Shown here: in pieces, positions 1 to 9,682 of the stretch | Position numbering within the stretch: position 1 is the first letter of the stretch | How the letters are laid out: each line of letters starts with the position of its first letter | NCBI RefSeq assembly: GCF_923868895.1 | Contig: NZ_OV350343.1 | Location: forward strand, 2,356,001 to 2,420,000 | Direction of reading: 5' to 3' | DNA from: Halomonas sp. TD01 | Lineage (GTDB): Bacteria; Pseudomonadota; Gammaproteobacteria; Pseudomonadales; Halomonadaceae | Length of the DNA stretch: 64,000 nt | Made by a program: the position numbers and the translations under genes | The notes under the pieces: generated by a model | Told to the model about the DNA's origin: nothing | The model's input: the letters and a program-made list of their open reading frames with translations, nothing else | The model's database searches: none

Positions 1-1
1 A

Positions 2-1060
2 GCCAAGGAAGAGAGTGAGCTGCGTAAGCTGCCTGAAGTTGCGCTTTCGCATTGGGTGCCTGCCATTGATTGGTCACTGGCGGCTAACGCCCTCGGCCAA
101 GTAACGGAAGAGCATGCTGATGCACCGGTCGTGTTGTTTATCTCGCCACCTCATGGTGGCCACGGGGCAGTGGTTAGCCACTGGGCTCAGCAGCAGGGCG
201 TCAACTGCATATCTGTACCAACCTTTAAAGAGCTTACGGACGGTTGCCTAGAATGGGTAGAGCGCTGTGGCTATCAGCGTCTGTGGGCAATCCCGGCCTT
301 GGAGCGGCATTTTTTACGTCACACTGGAGGCCTACAGGGCGTACGTGAACTGTTGGAGCGGGCTTTAAGTGGCCGGTTAGGGCAAGGCGTGATTGGTTGT
401 GATAGCTGGACGTATGCTTATCTTCAGCATGCGGTGGGCTTGGAAGGCGTCACCGTGGTTACCTTGCAAGCGTTAGAGGGCGAGCAGCTTGCCCGCTATT
501 TTGCTCAGTTGGCGGATAGTAGCGTCTGTCCTACGGTGTATAGCTCCCGAACGGGCCAGCCAATTCTTGCTGACGTGAATGACGATAACGCTAGTGGTGA
601 GCGTTCTTATAAAGAGTTGCAACGTCTAGCGGCCCACTGTCGAGGGCATTTAGGTATTGCTTGGCACTACTGGCGAGAGCGACTGCGCGAACCGGCTGAA
701 AATGAGGATAGTGGCCGTTCACAAGGGCCGTCTCAAGGGCAGCCAAAAGAGCCGTCGAAAGAAGAGCCGTCAAAAGAGCTATGGCTATTGGACGCGCTGG
801 CGGAAGCGGAACTAGCGTCGGATACAGGGGATGTGGCGACGCTGTTGCTGCATACGCTGCTCATTCATGGGGGGCTAGAGGATCAAGCGTTAGGGTATGT
901 GCTGCCATTTTCAAATCATGAGGCGCTAAACGCACGGCTAGCACTTGCTCGCCAGGGGATTCTCAACTGCCATCAAGGGCGCTGGCAAGTCGACCCATTA
1001 AGCTACGCGAGTGTGCGACAACTGCTGGAATCGCGTAACTACCTAGTTGACCCGCTTTAG
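2..1060 (+). CDS. Unknown protein, 5'-partial (runs in from the left edge)
   Basis: The reading frame is open from the first bases of the window, so the GTG at 56 is probably internal and the true start lies outside. The visible part is about 353 residues. It reads as a soluble alpha/beta protein with alternating hydrophobic strands (for example VVLFISPP near the start), followed by a charged, low-complexity Ser/Gln/Glu/Pro linker around positions 700-780, then a C-terminal helical part. I do not recognise the family and no catalytic motif is convincing. The stop lies 8 bases before the MscS gene, so the two are very probably co-transcribed. Confidence 0.75.
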   Translation, partial: AKEESELRKLPEVALSHWVPAIDWSLAANALGQVTEEHADAPVVLFISPPHGGHGAVVSHWAQQQGVNCISVPTFKELTDGCLEWVERCGYQRLWAIPALERHFLRHTGGLQGVRELLERALSGRLGQGVIGCDSWTYAYLQHAVGLEGVTVVTLQALEGEQLARYFAQLADSSVCPTVYSSRTGQPILADVNDDNASGERSYKELQRLAAHCRGHLGIAWHYWRERLREPAENEDSGRSQGPSQGQPKEPSKEEPSKELWLLDALAEAELASDTGDVATLLLHTLLIHGGLEDQALGYVLPFSNHEALNARLALARQGILNCHQGRWQVDPLSYASVRQLLESRNYLVDPL

Positions 1061-1068
1061 GAGCTTAT

Positions 1069-1896
1069 ATGGACGATCAAGAGCAGTACGCCAGGCTGTT
1101 TAATGAGTTTGATAGTCAAGCGCTGATTACCTTAGGAGTCATTCTGGTCAGTACAGTGCTATTGATTATTGTCAGCCAACGAGGATTGAGCTGGTTAGCC
1201 AATCGCTTACATGGACAAGTGCGGTTTAGAGTGTTTGCGCTGGTGCCACTAACCCGGTTATTGATTTTAATTACTGCACTGGCTGTTGCTGTACCTATCG
1301 TCATTGAGCCTTCATTGCGCAACATGGTAACGCTGCTGGGTGCCATTGGCTTAGCTATTGGCTTCGCCCTAAAAGATTACGTGAGTAGCTTGATTGCCGG
1401 GGTAGTATCTGCCGTTGAGCTGCCCTATCGCCCCGGGGATTGGGTCAACATTGAGGGTACTTATGGCGAAGTTAAGCACGTTGGAATGCGCACAGTAGAA
1501 ATTCTAACGCCCGACGATGACCTGGTAGCGGTGCCTCATCTTAAACTTTGGGATTCAGCCATTTATAATGCTAACAATGGCGGAACTAGCCTCCAATGCG
1601 TGGCAAGTTTTTACCTTCACCCGGAACACGAAGCTGGCTGGGTGCGTAAAGCGCTACGAGACGTCGCGTTAACGAGTGCTTACCTTAAATTTGATAAGCC
1701 GATTATTGTTGTGGCGGAGGAGAAACCCTGGGGCACGCATTACCGTATTCGCGCTTATCCAGTAGATCCCCGACAGCAATTTTTGTTTATCACTGATTTG
1801 ACCGTGCGTGGTAAACAGGTGCTCAGTGCGGCGGGCGTTACCCCGGCGTTACTGCCACCTGATGCGGCCTTGGATTCACAGGGCTCCGCCAACTAA
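1069..1896 (+). CDS. MscS-family mechanosensitive ion channel
   Basis: This 275-residue protein has the small-conductance mechanosensitive channel layout: two N-terminal hydrophobic segments (about residues 17-36 and 55-80), a third glycine/alanine-rich pore helix (about 88-115, LLGAIGLAIGFALKDYV) and then the beta domain beginning with the family signature PGDWVNIEGTYGEV. Such channels open under membrane tension to release solutes on hypo-osmotic shock, a frequent need in a halophile. The start has an AGGAG about six bases upstream and sits 8 bases after the preceding unknown gene, so they form an operon. Length matches the short MscS class. Ion selectivity cannot be read from sequence. Confidence 0.93.
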   Translation: MDDQEQYARLFNEFDSQALITLGVILVSTVLLIIVSQRGLSWLANRLHGQVRFRVFALVPLTRLLILITALAVAVPIVIEPSLRNMVTLLGAIGLAIGFALKDYVSSLIAGVVSAVELPYRPGDWVNIEGTYGEVKHVGMRTVEILTPDDDLVAVPHLKLWDSAIYNANNGGTSLQCVASFYLHPEHEAGWVRKALRDVALTSAYLKFDKPIIVVAEEKPWGTHYRIRAYPVDPRQQFLFITDLTVRGKQVLSAAGVTPALLPPDAALDSQGSAN

Positions 1897-1960
1897 TGAC
1901 AGAGCCTGAGGTCGCCGACATAGATGCCGACAACCACAGGAGGTTTAACCGAGAGACGGT

Positions 1961-2692
1961 TTAAGCAGTTTCTTCTGGTAGCTCTGCACTGTGGAAAACA
2001 TTCTGAACATCATCCAGCTCTTCAAGCATGCCCAGTAGTTTCTCAAACATCACCACATCATCGCCTTCGATGGGAGTGGGGGTTTGTGGTAGGAACTGGA
2101 TTTCGTCAACTTCGAAATCGACCTCACCGAAAGCATCCATCAGCGCTTGTTTGGCTTTAGCATAATCGGTATGCGGAGCAAAAACCGTGATACGTTCCTC
2201 TTCCTGCTCAATGTCAGTGACGTCGACATCGGCTTCCATGAGTGCTTCAAGCACGGCTTCTTCATCACTACCCGCAAACGAAAAAATTGCACAGTGATCA
2301 AACATGTGACTAACGCTGCCGGGAGTGCCGATTTTGCTTTTCGTTTTTGTAAAACAGCCGCGCACATCACCAAAGGTACGATTGGGATTGTCGGTTAAAC
2401 AATCGACGATCACCATAACGTTACCCGGACCAAAGCCTTCATAGCGCGCTGGTGAAAAGTCTTCGCCGCCTGCGCCGCTCGCTTTATCCAAGGCTTTATC
2501 GATAACGTGAGACGGTACCTGATCTTTCTTAGCCCGTTCCATCAAACCGCGTAGCGCAAGGTTTCCGTTTGGGTCCGTGCCGCCTGCTTTAGCGCAGACG
2601 TAAATTTCACGTCCATACTTACTGTAAACCTTGGTTTTCGCAGCGGCCGTTTTGGCCATGGATTCCTTACGGTTTTGAAACGCCCTACCCAT
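1961..2692 (-). CDS. YebC/PmpR (YeeN-type) family regulator
   Basis: The 243-residue protein matches the YebC/TACO1 family along its whole length. It starts MGRAFQNRK, followed by a segment giving Lys-Tyr-Gly-Arg-Glu-Ile-Tyr, the ERAKKDQVP motif, the YEGFGPGNV motif and the NRTFGDVR segment. The N-terminus resembles the YeeN branch rather than canonical YebC. Members have been described both as DNA-binding regulators and as translation factors that relieve ribosome stalling at proline-rich sites; the sequence does not say which applies. An AAAGGA lies about eight bases upstream of the chosen ATG. It is transcribed convergently with the MscS gene, with about 60 bases between their ends. Confidence 0.93.
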   Translation of the reverse strand: MGRAFQNRKESMAKTAAAKTKVYSKYGREIYVCAKAGGTDPNGNLALRGLMERAKKDQVPSHVIDKALDKASGAGGEDFSPARYEGFGPGNVMVIVDCLTDNPNRTFGDVRGCFTKTKSKIGTPGSVSHMFDHCAIFSFAGSDEEAVLEALMEADVDVTDIEQEEERITVFAPHTDYAKAKQALMDAFGEVDFEVDEIQFLPQTPTPIEGDDVVMFEKLLGMLEELDDVQNVFHSAELPEETA

Positions 2693-2879
2693 ATTGAAGT
2701 CCTTTATTAGCCATGAACCGCCTGCAGGGCAGGCGTCATCGTTTTCAAAAAGGGGAAAATTTTACCCAACAGCGTACCATGCTAACAGTGTTATTTAAGT
2801 GGACGGATTTATTCGCTAAGCACCCGCGTCGTTGGCGTATACTCAGCCAGCCTATAATGCTGATTTCAAGGAGAGAAAA

Positions 2880-3500
2880 ATGCCGCTGTCACTTTGGCTA
2901 TCGTTGGCTGCTATTTGTGCCATGGGGGCGATGTCGCCAGGGCCAAGCCTTGCACTCGTACTGCGTCATACGTTAGGAGGTGGACGCTTGCCCGGCATGA
3001 CAGCTGCGATTTTTCATGCACTGGGCGTCGGGTTTTATGCGTTGCTCACCGTATGGGGCTTGGGTGCGCTTATCGTGCGCCACCCAGAGTTATTTCAACT
3101 AGTGACATGGTGTGGTGCGGCCTATTTGGCGTGGCTTGGAATAAAGGCGCTACGAGCAGGCAGAGGTGGTGCGCTATCCCCCGATGCGGCAGTGACGACG
3201 CCACGCCAAGCCGCCAAAGAAGCAGTGTTGGTGGCGCTGGGTAATCCCAAGCTGATTATCTTTTTTGTGGCACTGTTAAGTCAGTTTGTAACGCCCGAGA
3301 TGAGTTTACTTGCCAAGGCCATTATCGTCGCGACGGCGATTATCATTGATGGAGGGTGGTACGTTTTAGTGGCAGTAGGGCTTTCGCATTCTCGCGTATT
3401 GCCTTGGCTTCAGCGCCATGCCCACTGGATCAATCGAATCACTGGCGTGCTGCTGATCGCGCTGGCGCTACGCGTTGTCGCAGGCCCCATTAGTTTTTAA
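2880..3500 (+). CDS. LysE/RhtB-family amino-acid exporter
   Basis: A 206-residue inner-membrane protein with about six hydrophobic segments and the N-terminal family signature MSPGPSLALVLRHTLGGG (about residues 17-34). The LysE/RhtB family exports amino acids such as lysine, threonine or homoserine; the substrate here is unknown. I chose the ATG at 2880 rather than an upstream in-frame start because AAGGAGAG lies directly before it and because homologues begin at this point. It stands alone, with its own leader between the divergent YebC gene and the glutathione peroxidase gene 75 bases downstream. Confidence 0.92.
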   Translation: MPLSLWLSLAAICAMGAMSPGPSLALVLRHTLGGGRLPGMTAAIFHALGVGFYALLTVWGLGALIVRHPELFQLVTWCGAAYLAWLGIKALRAGRGGALSPDAAVTTPRQAAKEAVLVALGNPKLIIFFVALLSQFVTPEMSLLAKAIIVATAIIIDGGWYVLVAVGLSHSRVLPWLQRHAHWINRITGVLLIALALRVVAGPISF

Positions 3501-3574
3501 GCCACACTGGTGTAACTGCTGGTCCCGTGGCATGGTAAAGCCTATGCTGGTGGAGTCATTTAGGGGGCCTTGCG

Positions 3575-4063
3575 ATGATGATTTATGAGCAGGATTGTTA
3601 CACCCATCAAGGCAAGCCGTTTAACTTACGGGCGCTGCGCGGGCAGGTATTGCTGGTCGTTAATGTGGCTAGTAAGTGCGGCTTTACCCCGCAGTTAAAA
3701 GAGCTGGAGAGTTTATACCAGCGTTATCGAGATCGTGGGTTTACGGTACTTGGTTTCCCCTGTAACCAGTTTGGTAAACAGTCGCCGGAGAGCGCAGAGG
3801 CCTTCTGTGTCTTCGGCGAGCAACAGTTTGGTGTCAGCTTTCCGCTGATGGAAAAAGTCTCCGTGAATGGTCCAAACGCCCATCCGCTGTTTGTAGTGCT
3901 GAAACAGGAAGCACCGGGCGTATTAGGCACCAAGGTGATCAAGTGGAATTTTACTAAGTTTCTGGTGGGGCGCGATGGCAGGGTGATCGCACGGTTTGCC
4001 CCCAATGACCATGGCTTGTCACTGCGGCTTGCGCTGGAAGCCGCCCTTGATAAAGAAGGGTAA
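3575..4063 (+). CDS. Glutathione peroxidase family protein (Cys type)
   Basis: The 162-residue protein is a full-length thioredoxin-fold peroxidase of the GPx family. The three catalytic positions are visible: Cys35 in NVASKCGFTPQ (cysteine, not selenocysteine), Gln65 in GFPCNQFGKQ and Trp124 in IKWNFTKFLV. It should reduce hydrogen peroxide or lipid peroxides in the cytoplasm, in bacteria often using thioredoxin rather than glutathione. The lack of a signal peptide agrees with a cytoplasmic location. It ends 17 bases from the convergent gene on the other strand, and no terminator is obvious in that gap. Confidence 0.95.
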   Translation: MMIYEQDCYTHQGKPFNLRALRGQVLLVVNVASKCGFTPQLKELESLYQRYRDRGFTVLGFPCNQFGKQSPESAEAFCVFGEQQFGVSFPLMEKVSVNGPNAHPLFVVLKQEAPGVLGTKVIKWNFTKFLVGRDGRVIARFAPNDHGLSLRLALEAALDKEG

Positions 4064-4079
4064 AGAATCAGGCACTCGG

Positions 4080-4463
4080 TTAAAGCTCTCCGCGGGTAAC
4101 CATCAGTCGTTGCATTAATTCCACCCAGCGATGACGGACCATCATTGTGGTTAAACCTGAAAACAGCGCCCAACTTTTACGCCGCCAGCCTTTCAGGCGC
4201 AGGTTATGGCTTACCAACTGCTTCATCAATTTGTAGTCATCGAACTTTCGCCATTCACTGGCAATTGACAGCTGGTGTCTCACCATCACTGGAGCAAGCT
4301 CCAAGCGGAACATCCACTCCAGCTCCTTCAGCGACATGTCATGCTGTACGATTATCTCAACCATATGGGCATAGTCACGCTCGCTTGGCTCACGGTCCAG
4401 CCACAGCGGTGCGAGAGCAAGCCATAGGTCGCCGCGTTCATCGACTAGCTGCTGTGCGTTCAT
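4080..4463 (-). CDS. Small conserved protein, DUF7079-like
   Basis: This 127-residue protein is mostly helical and charged. The pattern of an N-terminal LWLALAPLWLDRE block, a LKELEWMFRLELAPV block and an ASEWRKFDD block resembles small proteins grouped as DUF7079, although that assignment is from memory and not certain. There is no signal peptide or membrane segment. Function is unknown. It is convergent with glutathione peroxidase and divergent from fabV, whose start lies 160 bases away, so it has its own promoter. Confidence 0.7.
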   Translation of the reverse strand: MNAQQLVDERGDLWLALAPLWLDREPSERDYAHMVEIIVQHDMSLKELEWMFRLELAPVMVRHQLSIASEWRKFDDYKLMKQLVSHNLRLKGWRRKSWALFSGLTTMMVRHRWVELMQRLMVTRGEL

Positions 4464-4622
4464 CCGGGTCTCGTCGGCAAGGAATGGTCAGGTCGCTATC
4501 CTGCCGTGAATGGCGAAGAAGCTCAAGAGCGGACAGAGCGCGTCTAGACCGCTAGAATACACCCCACACGGTAATGGCACCGCCATGCTGATAGCGACAT
4601 CAATCTGATAAAGGGGTCCAAT

Positions 4623-5828
4623 GTGATCATTAAACCAAAAGTGCGTGGCTTTATCTGCACCACCACTCACCCTAAAGGCTGCGAGCAAAACGTTCTGGAA
4701 CAGATTGAAGCGACCCGCGCGCGTGGCTTAGATAAAAGCCAAGGCCCTAAAAAGGTGCTGGTGATTGGTGCTTCCAGTGGCTACGGCTTGGCAGCCCGTA
4801 TTACGGCTGCCTTTGGTTATGGCGCTGATACCCTAGGCGTCTTCTTTGAAAAGCCCAGCAGTGAGAAAAAAACCGGCACTGCTGGTTGGTATAACAGTGC
4901 CGCGTTTGACAAATTTGCCAAGCAAGAGGGCCTGTATAGCAAATCGATCAACGGTGATGCGTTCTCTAACGAAGCGCGGGAAAAAGCCATTGAGTTGATC
5001 AAGCAGGACATGGGTGAAATTGATCTGGTGGTGTACTCCCTGGCTTCGCCAGTGCGTAAGTTGCCAGATACTGGGGAAGTAAAGCGCTCGAGTTTGAAGC
5101 CGATTGGCGAAACCTACCGCGCTACCGCCATTGATACGAATAAAGACGCCATCATCGAAGCAGAAGTAGAGCCTGCCACCCAGCAAGAGATCGACGATAC
5201 CATCACGGTGATGGGCGGTGAGGACTGGGAGCTATGGATGAGCGCCCTGGACGAAGCGGGTGTGCTGGCGAAAGGCGCGCGTAGCGTTGCGTTCAGCTAT
5301 ATCGGTACTGAAATCACCTGGCCGATTTACTGGCACGGTGCGCTGGGTAAAGCCAAAGAAGATCTTGATCGCGCGGCTACCGCTATTGATGCCAAACTTA
5401 AAGAGACGGGGGGCGGTGCCAATGTTGCCGTACTCAAATCGGTCGTTACCCAGGCTAGTGCCGCGATTCCTGTTATGCCGCTGTATATCGCCATGGTCTA
5501 CCGCATCATGAAAGAGCAGGGACTACACGAAGGCACTATTGACCAATTAAATCGCCTGTTTGGTGAGCGTCTTTACTCTGGTCAACATGACGATATGGTC
5601 ACCGATGAAAAAGGACGCCTACGTCTTGATGACTGGGAGCTGCGTGACGACGTACAAAAAGCCTGCCAAGACCTATGGCCAGCCGTCACAACAGAGAACC
5701 TATTCGAAATTACCGACTATGCTGGTTATAAGCATGAATTCTTGAAGCTGTTTGGCTTCGAGCGTGATGACGTAGATTACGACGCAGATGTGAACCCTGA
5801 TGTTCACTTTGATGTCGTTACACTATAG
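4623..5828 (+). CDS. fabV: Enoyl-[ACP] reductase FabV (trans-2-enoyl-CoA reductase family)
   Basis: A 401-residue, full-length FabV. The GTG start is followed at once by the family N-terminus [11 protein letters not shown], and the Rossmann signature [14 protein letters not shown] follows. The enlarged YX8K active-site motif is present as [10 protein letters not shown]. FabV catalyses the last reductive step of each fatty-acid elongation cycle using NADH, and is known as a triclosan-insensitive replacement for FabI. No other fatty-acid synthesis gene is adjacent, as is usual for fabV. Whether it is the sole enoyl reductase of this organism cannot be told from the window. Confidence 0.97.
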   Translation: MIIKPKVRGFICTTTHPKGCEQNVLEQIEATRARGLDKSQGPKKVLVIGASSGYGLAARITAAFGYGADTLGVFFEKPSSEKKTGTAGWYNSAAFDKFAKQEGLYSKSINGDAFSNEAREKAIELIKQDMGEIDLVVYSLASPVRKLPDTGEVKRSSLKPIGETYRATAIDTNKDAIIEAEVEPATQQEIDDTITVMGGEDWELWMSALDEAGVLAKGARSVAFSYIGTEITWPIYWHGALGKAKEDLDRAATAIDAKLKETGGGANVAVLKSVVTQASAAIPVMPLYIAMVYRIMKEQGLHEGTIDQLNRLFGERLYSGQHDDMVTDEKGRLRLDDWELRDDVQKACQDLWPAVTTENLFEITDYAGYKHEFLKLFGFERDDVDYDADVNPDVHFDVVTL

Positions 5829-5897
5829 CGCTAAGCGCGACGAGGAGTGTTAATCGCCGCGTTTTTGATCATCTAACCGGAAAGCGAGAGGTGTTGT

Positions 5898-6113
5898 ATG
5901 GATACCAAGGAAAGCAAAACCCGGGAAGAAGAGATAGAGCACGTAATGAGCGAACGTTTGCCTGAGGACTTTGAAACATCTCAGCCACAACGGCAGCCGG
6001 AAGCGAAAAAGTCCCCTAACGGGCTACATAAAATGCTCCCTTTAATTATTATCGTGATGGGCATTATCGTCGCAGGCATTGTCATCTTTGGGCTTGGCAA
6101 TAGCGGCGGTTAA
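5898..6113 (+). CDS. Small single-pass membrane protein
   Basis: A 71-residue protein with a highly charged, acidic N-terminal half (about residues 1-45) and one strong C-terminal membrane helix (about 47-67, PLIIIVMGIIVAGIVIFGLG) that ends in a short Gly/Ser tail. GAGAGG precedes the ATG at a normal distance, and a rho-independent terminator follows directly, which together support a real gene. The arrangement suggests a tail-anchored protein with a cytoplasmic acidic domain, but orientation is inference. I do not recognise the family. It lies 69 bases after fabV in the same direction and may share its transcript. Confidence 0.7.
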   Translation: MDTKESKTREEEIEHVMSERLPEDFETSQPQRQPEAKKSPNGLHKMLPLIIIVMGIIVAGIVIFGLGNSGG

Positions 6114-6135
6114 CGAAGACACATTACTCCTCCTG

Positions 6136-6168
6136 TTGCCGGGCCTAGTGCCCGGCAATTTTGTATTT
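6136..6168 (+). terminator. Rho-independent terminator after the small membrane protein
   Basis: A perfect 9-bp stem (TTGCCGGGC pairing with GCCCGGCAA) closes a 5-base loop and is followed by TTTTGTATTT. It ends the fabV/small-protein transcript. Confidence 0.88.
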
Positions 6169-6292
6169 ATGCCTCCTATTTTAGTTTTAAGAGCCATAGC
6201 GCTGCCTTCATTTGCACAATTGGGTAAGATGGCTTTTTGACTAGCTATTTACCTAAGTTGGCGGCGATTTCTATGCAGCAAAGCAACTTGTT

Positions 6293-7267
6293 ATGTCCCC
6301 AAGTACGTTGATGTCATCCGCCAGTGAGCGTCGGCGGGTGGCCTTTGTGCTGCTGCCCGGTTTTTCGCTGTTGGCCCATGCGAGCGCTATCGAGCCGCTA
6401 CAAATGGCCAATCAGCTAAGCGGGCAGATGCTTTATCACACCGTTACGCTCAGCTTAACCGATGAGCCTGTGCGCAGCGGCGCGCAACTTTCCTTGCTAG
6501 CTCAGCATGTGTTAGGCGCGCCGCTTGGTCCTCTGGATATGCTATTGGTGTGTGCCCCCACGCCGCTGCCCTATGCGCTGCCCGCCAAGCTAAATGAATG
6601 GCTGCGCAGCCATCAGGGCAGAGGCGTTGCTATTGGTGGCCTTGCGGGAGGCACTGAAGTGCTTGCCCGTTGTGGGCTATTAGAAGGCTACCGCGCCACG
6701 CTACCCTGGCAGCGATTCGATGCGTTTGCGCAGGCTTACCCCCAAGTCACGCTCTCCAAGCAGCTATTTGAAATTGACCGCGAACGGTTAACCTGTGCCG
6801 GCGGCACTGCTGCAATGGATATGATGCTAACGCTGATTGGCAAGCATCACGGCCAGCGCCTTGCCGAGCAGGTTTCCGAGCAGTTTGTCTGCGACCGCAT
6901 TCGCTTAGCCGATGAACGCCAGCACGTACCGCTGCGTAATCGCCTGGGCCACGCGCCGCAAAGTCTGGTGGATGCTGTTACGTTAATGGAAGCGAATATT
7001 GAAGAGCCGCTTTCTACGCTAGAGCTGGCCGAGCATTTGGGTATTTCTCGGCGCCAGTTAGAGCGACTGTTCAAAAAGTATCTGCAGGCAGTACCTAGCC
7101 GCTATTACCTGGATTTGCGCCTACAAGATGCGCGTAAACAATTAAGAGAGAGTGATCGGCCGGTAGGTGATATCGCGCTGATGACCGGATTCTCTTCTGG
7201 TGCGCACTTTTCTACCGCCTATCGTAATCACTTTGGCATTACACCGCGGGAAGAACGGCTTGGATAA
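6293..7267 (+). CDS. AraC/GlxA-type regulator, probable activator of arginine catabolism
   Basis: A 324-residue two-domain regulator. The N-terminal part (about 15-180) is a DJ-1/PfpI-like ligand-binding domain of the GlxA type, with AIGGLAGGTEVLARCGLL. The C-terminal part (about 225-324) is an AraC double helix-turn-helix with LAEHLGISRRQLERLFKKYL and a second helix-turn-helix at DIALMTGFSSGAHFSTAY. In Pseudomonas a protein of this architecture, named ArgR although unrelated to E. coli ArgR, activates the aru/ast operon in response to arginine. Its position 100 bases upstream of astC on the same strand supports the same role here; the effector is inferred, not seen. Confidence 0.88.
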   Translation: MSPSTLMSSASERRRVAFVLLPGFSLLAHASAIEPLQMANQLSGQMLYHTVTLSLTDEPVRSGAQLSLLAQHVLGAPLGPLDMLLVCAPTPLPYALPAKLNEWLRSHQGRGVAIGGLAGGTEVLARCGLLEGYRATLPWQRFDAFAQAYPQVTLSKQLFEIDRERLTCAGGTAAMDMMLTLIGKHHGQRLAEQVSEQFVCDRIRLADERQHVPLRNRLGHAPQSLVDAVTLMEANIEEPLSTLELAEHLGISRRQLERLFKKYLQAVPSRYYLDLRLQDARKQLRESDRPVGDIALMTGFSSGAHFSTAYRNHFGITPREERLG

Positions 7268-7367
7268 GCGCGGCTTTTCATAATTTACCGTCCCAATACT
7301 GAAAGCACGGCGTCTATTGCCCCCCGTATACTGAATCTATCCTTTACTCCACCGGAGGTATCGTCCC

Positions 7368-8582
7368 ATGAGCTACACCCCAAGCCGTCAGGATTTCGAT
7401 AACTACATGGCGCCAAACTACTCGCCACAACAGATTATTCCAGTGCGTGGCGAAGGCAGCCGCTTGTGGGATCAGCAGGGGCGTGAATATATTGACTTTG
7501 CTGGTGGTATTGCAGTGAACTCGCTTGGCCACTGTCATCCGGTGCTAGTGAATGCGCTTAAAGAGCAGGGCGAAAAGCTTTGGCACTTGTCTAATGTGTT
7601 CACCAACGAGCCAGCGCTGGCGCTTGCCAAAACACTCACTGAGCGCACCTTTGCCGACAAAGTGTTCTTGTGCTCGTCCGGTGGCGAAGCTAACGAAGCC
7701 GCGCTTAAGCTAGCCCGCCGTTGGGCGGTAGACCACCATGGCGAGCATAAAGATAAAATCATTTCGTTTTATCAGTCTTTCCATGGCCGCACTTTCTTCA
7801 CTGTGAGCGTGGGTGGTCAGCCCAAGTACTCTCAAGGCTTTGGCCCAGTGCCTGGCGGCATTCTGCATGCCAACTTCAATGACCTGGAAAGCGTGCGCAA
7901 GCTAGTGGGCGATGACACCTGCGCCATTATGGTTGAGCCGATGCAGGGCGAAGGCGGTATCGTTCCTGCGACCCAAGAGTTTCTTCAGGGCCTGCGCGAT
8001 CTGTGCGACGAACACAACGCGTTGCTGATTTTTGACGAAGTACAAACGGGTGTTGGCCGCAGCGGTGAACTTTACGCCTACAAAAACTTCGGTATCACCC
8101 CCGATATTCTCACCAGTGCCAAATCACTGGGCGGTGGCTTTCCGGTAGGTGCCACCTTAACCACGGATGCGATTGCGAAATCTCTAGCAATTGGTACTCA
8201 CGGCTCTACCTATGGTGGTAATGCGCTGGCGTCTGCGGTTGCTCTAGCGGCCGTGGAATTCATTGACACCCCCGAGGTGCTTAACGGCGTTAAGCATCGT
8301 CACGACCTGTTCCGCGAGCATTTAGAAACCATTAACCGCAAGCATGGCGTGTTTAAAGAGATTCGCGGCATGGGAATGCTAATGGGCGCACAAATGTCGG
8401 ATGCCTTTGAAGGTCGCGCTAAAGACATTCTACCTCTCGCTATTGAAGAGGGCGTGATGGCACTGATTGCTGGCCCCAACGTGCTGCGTATGGCGCCATC
8501 TTTAGTCATTCCAGAAGAAGATATTGCTGAAGGTATGGCGCGTCTAGAACGTGCTATTGAGCGGCTAGTTGCCAGCGCATGA
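7368..8582 (+). CDS. astC: Succinylornithine/acetylornithine transaminase AstC (AruC)
   Basis: The 404-residue protein is a class-III, PLP-dependent aminotransferase. Lys252 in [13 protein letters not shown] should hold the cofactor as a Schiff base, and Asp223 in [11 protein letters not shown] should contact its pyridine nitrogen. It converts N2-succinylornithine and 2-oxoglutarate to succinylglutamate semialdehyde and glutamate. The family also contains ArgD, which makes arginine through acetylornithine, and many bacteria use one enzyme for both; its place at the head of the ast operon makes the catabolic role primary. CGGAGG precedes the ATG. The stop overlaps an upstream in-frame start of astA1. 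Confidence 0.96.
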   Translation: MSYTPSRQDFDNYMAPNYSPQQIIPVRGEGSRLWDQQGREYIDFAGGIAVNSLGHCHPVLVNALKEQGEKLWHLSNVFTNEPALALAKTLTERTFADKVFLCSSGGEANEAALKLARRWAVDHHGEHKDKIISFYQSFHGRTFFTVSVGGQPKYSQGFGPVPGGILHANFNDLESVRKLVGDDTCAIMVEPMQGEGGIVPATQEFLQGLRDLCDEHNALLIFDEVQTGVGRSGELYAYKNFGITPDILTSAKSLGGGFPVGATLTTDAIAKSLAIGTHGSTYGGNALASAVALAAVEFIDTPEVLNGVKHRHDLFREHLETINRKHGVFKEIRGMGMLMGAQMSDAFEGRAKDILPLAIEEGVMALIAGPNVLRMAPSLVIPEEDIAEGMARLERAIERLVASA

Positions 8583-8617
8583 ATAGGCAAGAAGCCACAC
8601 AAGAGGGGGCGTTAAGG

Positions 8618-9682
8618 ATGCTGGTAATCCGACCGGTAACAATGGCTGACCTTCCAGCCCTGGAGCAGTTGGCAGAGCACGCGGTGCCGCGGCTCACCAA
8701 TCTGCCCGCCAACCGTGATCGGCTTGAGGAGCGCATTGTGCGCTCCCAGGAAGCCTTTAACAGTGAAATAGAGTTCCCTGGTAACGAACATTATATGTTT
8801 GTACTGGCGGATGATGATCGTGAGGAAGTGCTAGGCACGGCGACCATTCGTGCCCAGGCAGGTGCAGCGGAAGCCTACTACACCTATCGCCAGGAAACGC
8901 TGATTCATGCTTCCCAACAGCTGAATGTGCGTCGAGAAGTGCAAACCTTAGCGCTTTCTCACGAAGCTTCTGATGCCACGCTGCTCTGCGCGCTGTCGCT
9001 TAACCCGCGCTACAAAGGTACCAGTGCAGAAAGCCTGTTACGCCGTGCGCGACTGATGTTTATTGCCCAATACCCTGAGCGTTTTTCACGCATTCTGGCG
9101 GTCGCCTTTCCGGGCTATCTGGATAGCAAAAATGAGTCGCCTTTTTGGGAAAGCGTTGGTCGTCACTTTTTTGCGCGCAGCTTCCAAGAAATGAATCACA
9201 TGGCTGGCGTTCGCTCGAAAAGTTTCATTGCTGAAGTGATGCCGCAGTTTCCGCTTTATCTACCGCTGCTAACGCCTCAGGCGCGAGCTGCTATTGGCCG
9301 AGAGCACCCCGCCCATGAAGACGCGCTAGCAGAAATGTTGGCAGAAGGCTTTGTGCGTTCTCGCCATGTCGATATTTTCGACGCAGGGCCGATTGTAAAA
9401 GCTGAGCGTGAGCGATTGGAAACCTTCCGTCGTGCTGCTTGGCATCCGGTCAGGGTACGTCCTGAGCACGCACTGCCCGATGCAGAGCCAGCGATGATTG
9501 CCAACCAAACCTTAGGCGATTTCCGTTGTATTGTGGCGCGTTATGCGCTTTCGCCTACCGGACAATTGATGCTTTCACCGCAGCACGCTGAACGGTTAGG
9601 TGTTGAAGAGGGGCGCGCGGTGCTGGCAGCGCCGTTAACCCTGCCAAGCGCGGTAGATGCGCTTGATGAAGGAGAGATGTAA
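8618..9682 (+). CDS. astA: Arginine/ornithine N-succinyltransferase subunit AruF-like (AstA1)
   Basis: The first of two adjacent AstA paralogues, 354 residues from the ATG at 8618. I preferred this start to one 39 bases upstream because homologues begin with MLVIRPV and because a GAGGGGG lies about ten bases before it. AstA belongs to the GNAT-like superfamily and transfers succinyl from succinyl-CoA to the alpha-amino group of arginine, the first step of the pathway. The segment SPFWESVGRHFF and the later VDIFDAGPIV are shared with the next gene. Pseudomonas-type genomes have two subunits (AruF/AruG) that form a heteromer, and the adjacent arrangement here fits that. Confidence 0.93.
   Translation: MLVIRPVTMADLPALEQLAEHAVPRLTNLPANRDRLEERIVRSQEAFNSEIEFPGNEHYMFVLADDDREEVLGTATIRAQAGAAEAYYTYRQETLIHASQQLNVRREVQTLALSHEASDATLLCALSLNPRYKGTSAESLLRRARLMFIAQYPERFSRILAVAFPGYLDSKNESPFWESVGRHFFARSFQEMNHMAGVRSKSFIAEVMPQFPLYLPLLTPQARAAIGREHPAHEDALAEMLAEGFVRSRHVDIFDAGPIVKAERERLETFRRAAWHPVRVRPEHALPDAEPAMIANQTLGDFRCIVARYALSPTGQLMLSPQHAERLGVEEGRAVLAAPLTLPSAVDALDEGEM

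Noticed and set aside
1924..2398. Plus-strand open frames opposite the YebC gene
   Set aside because: They are antisense to a full-length conserved gene and have no family resemblance.
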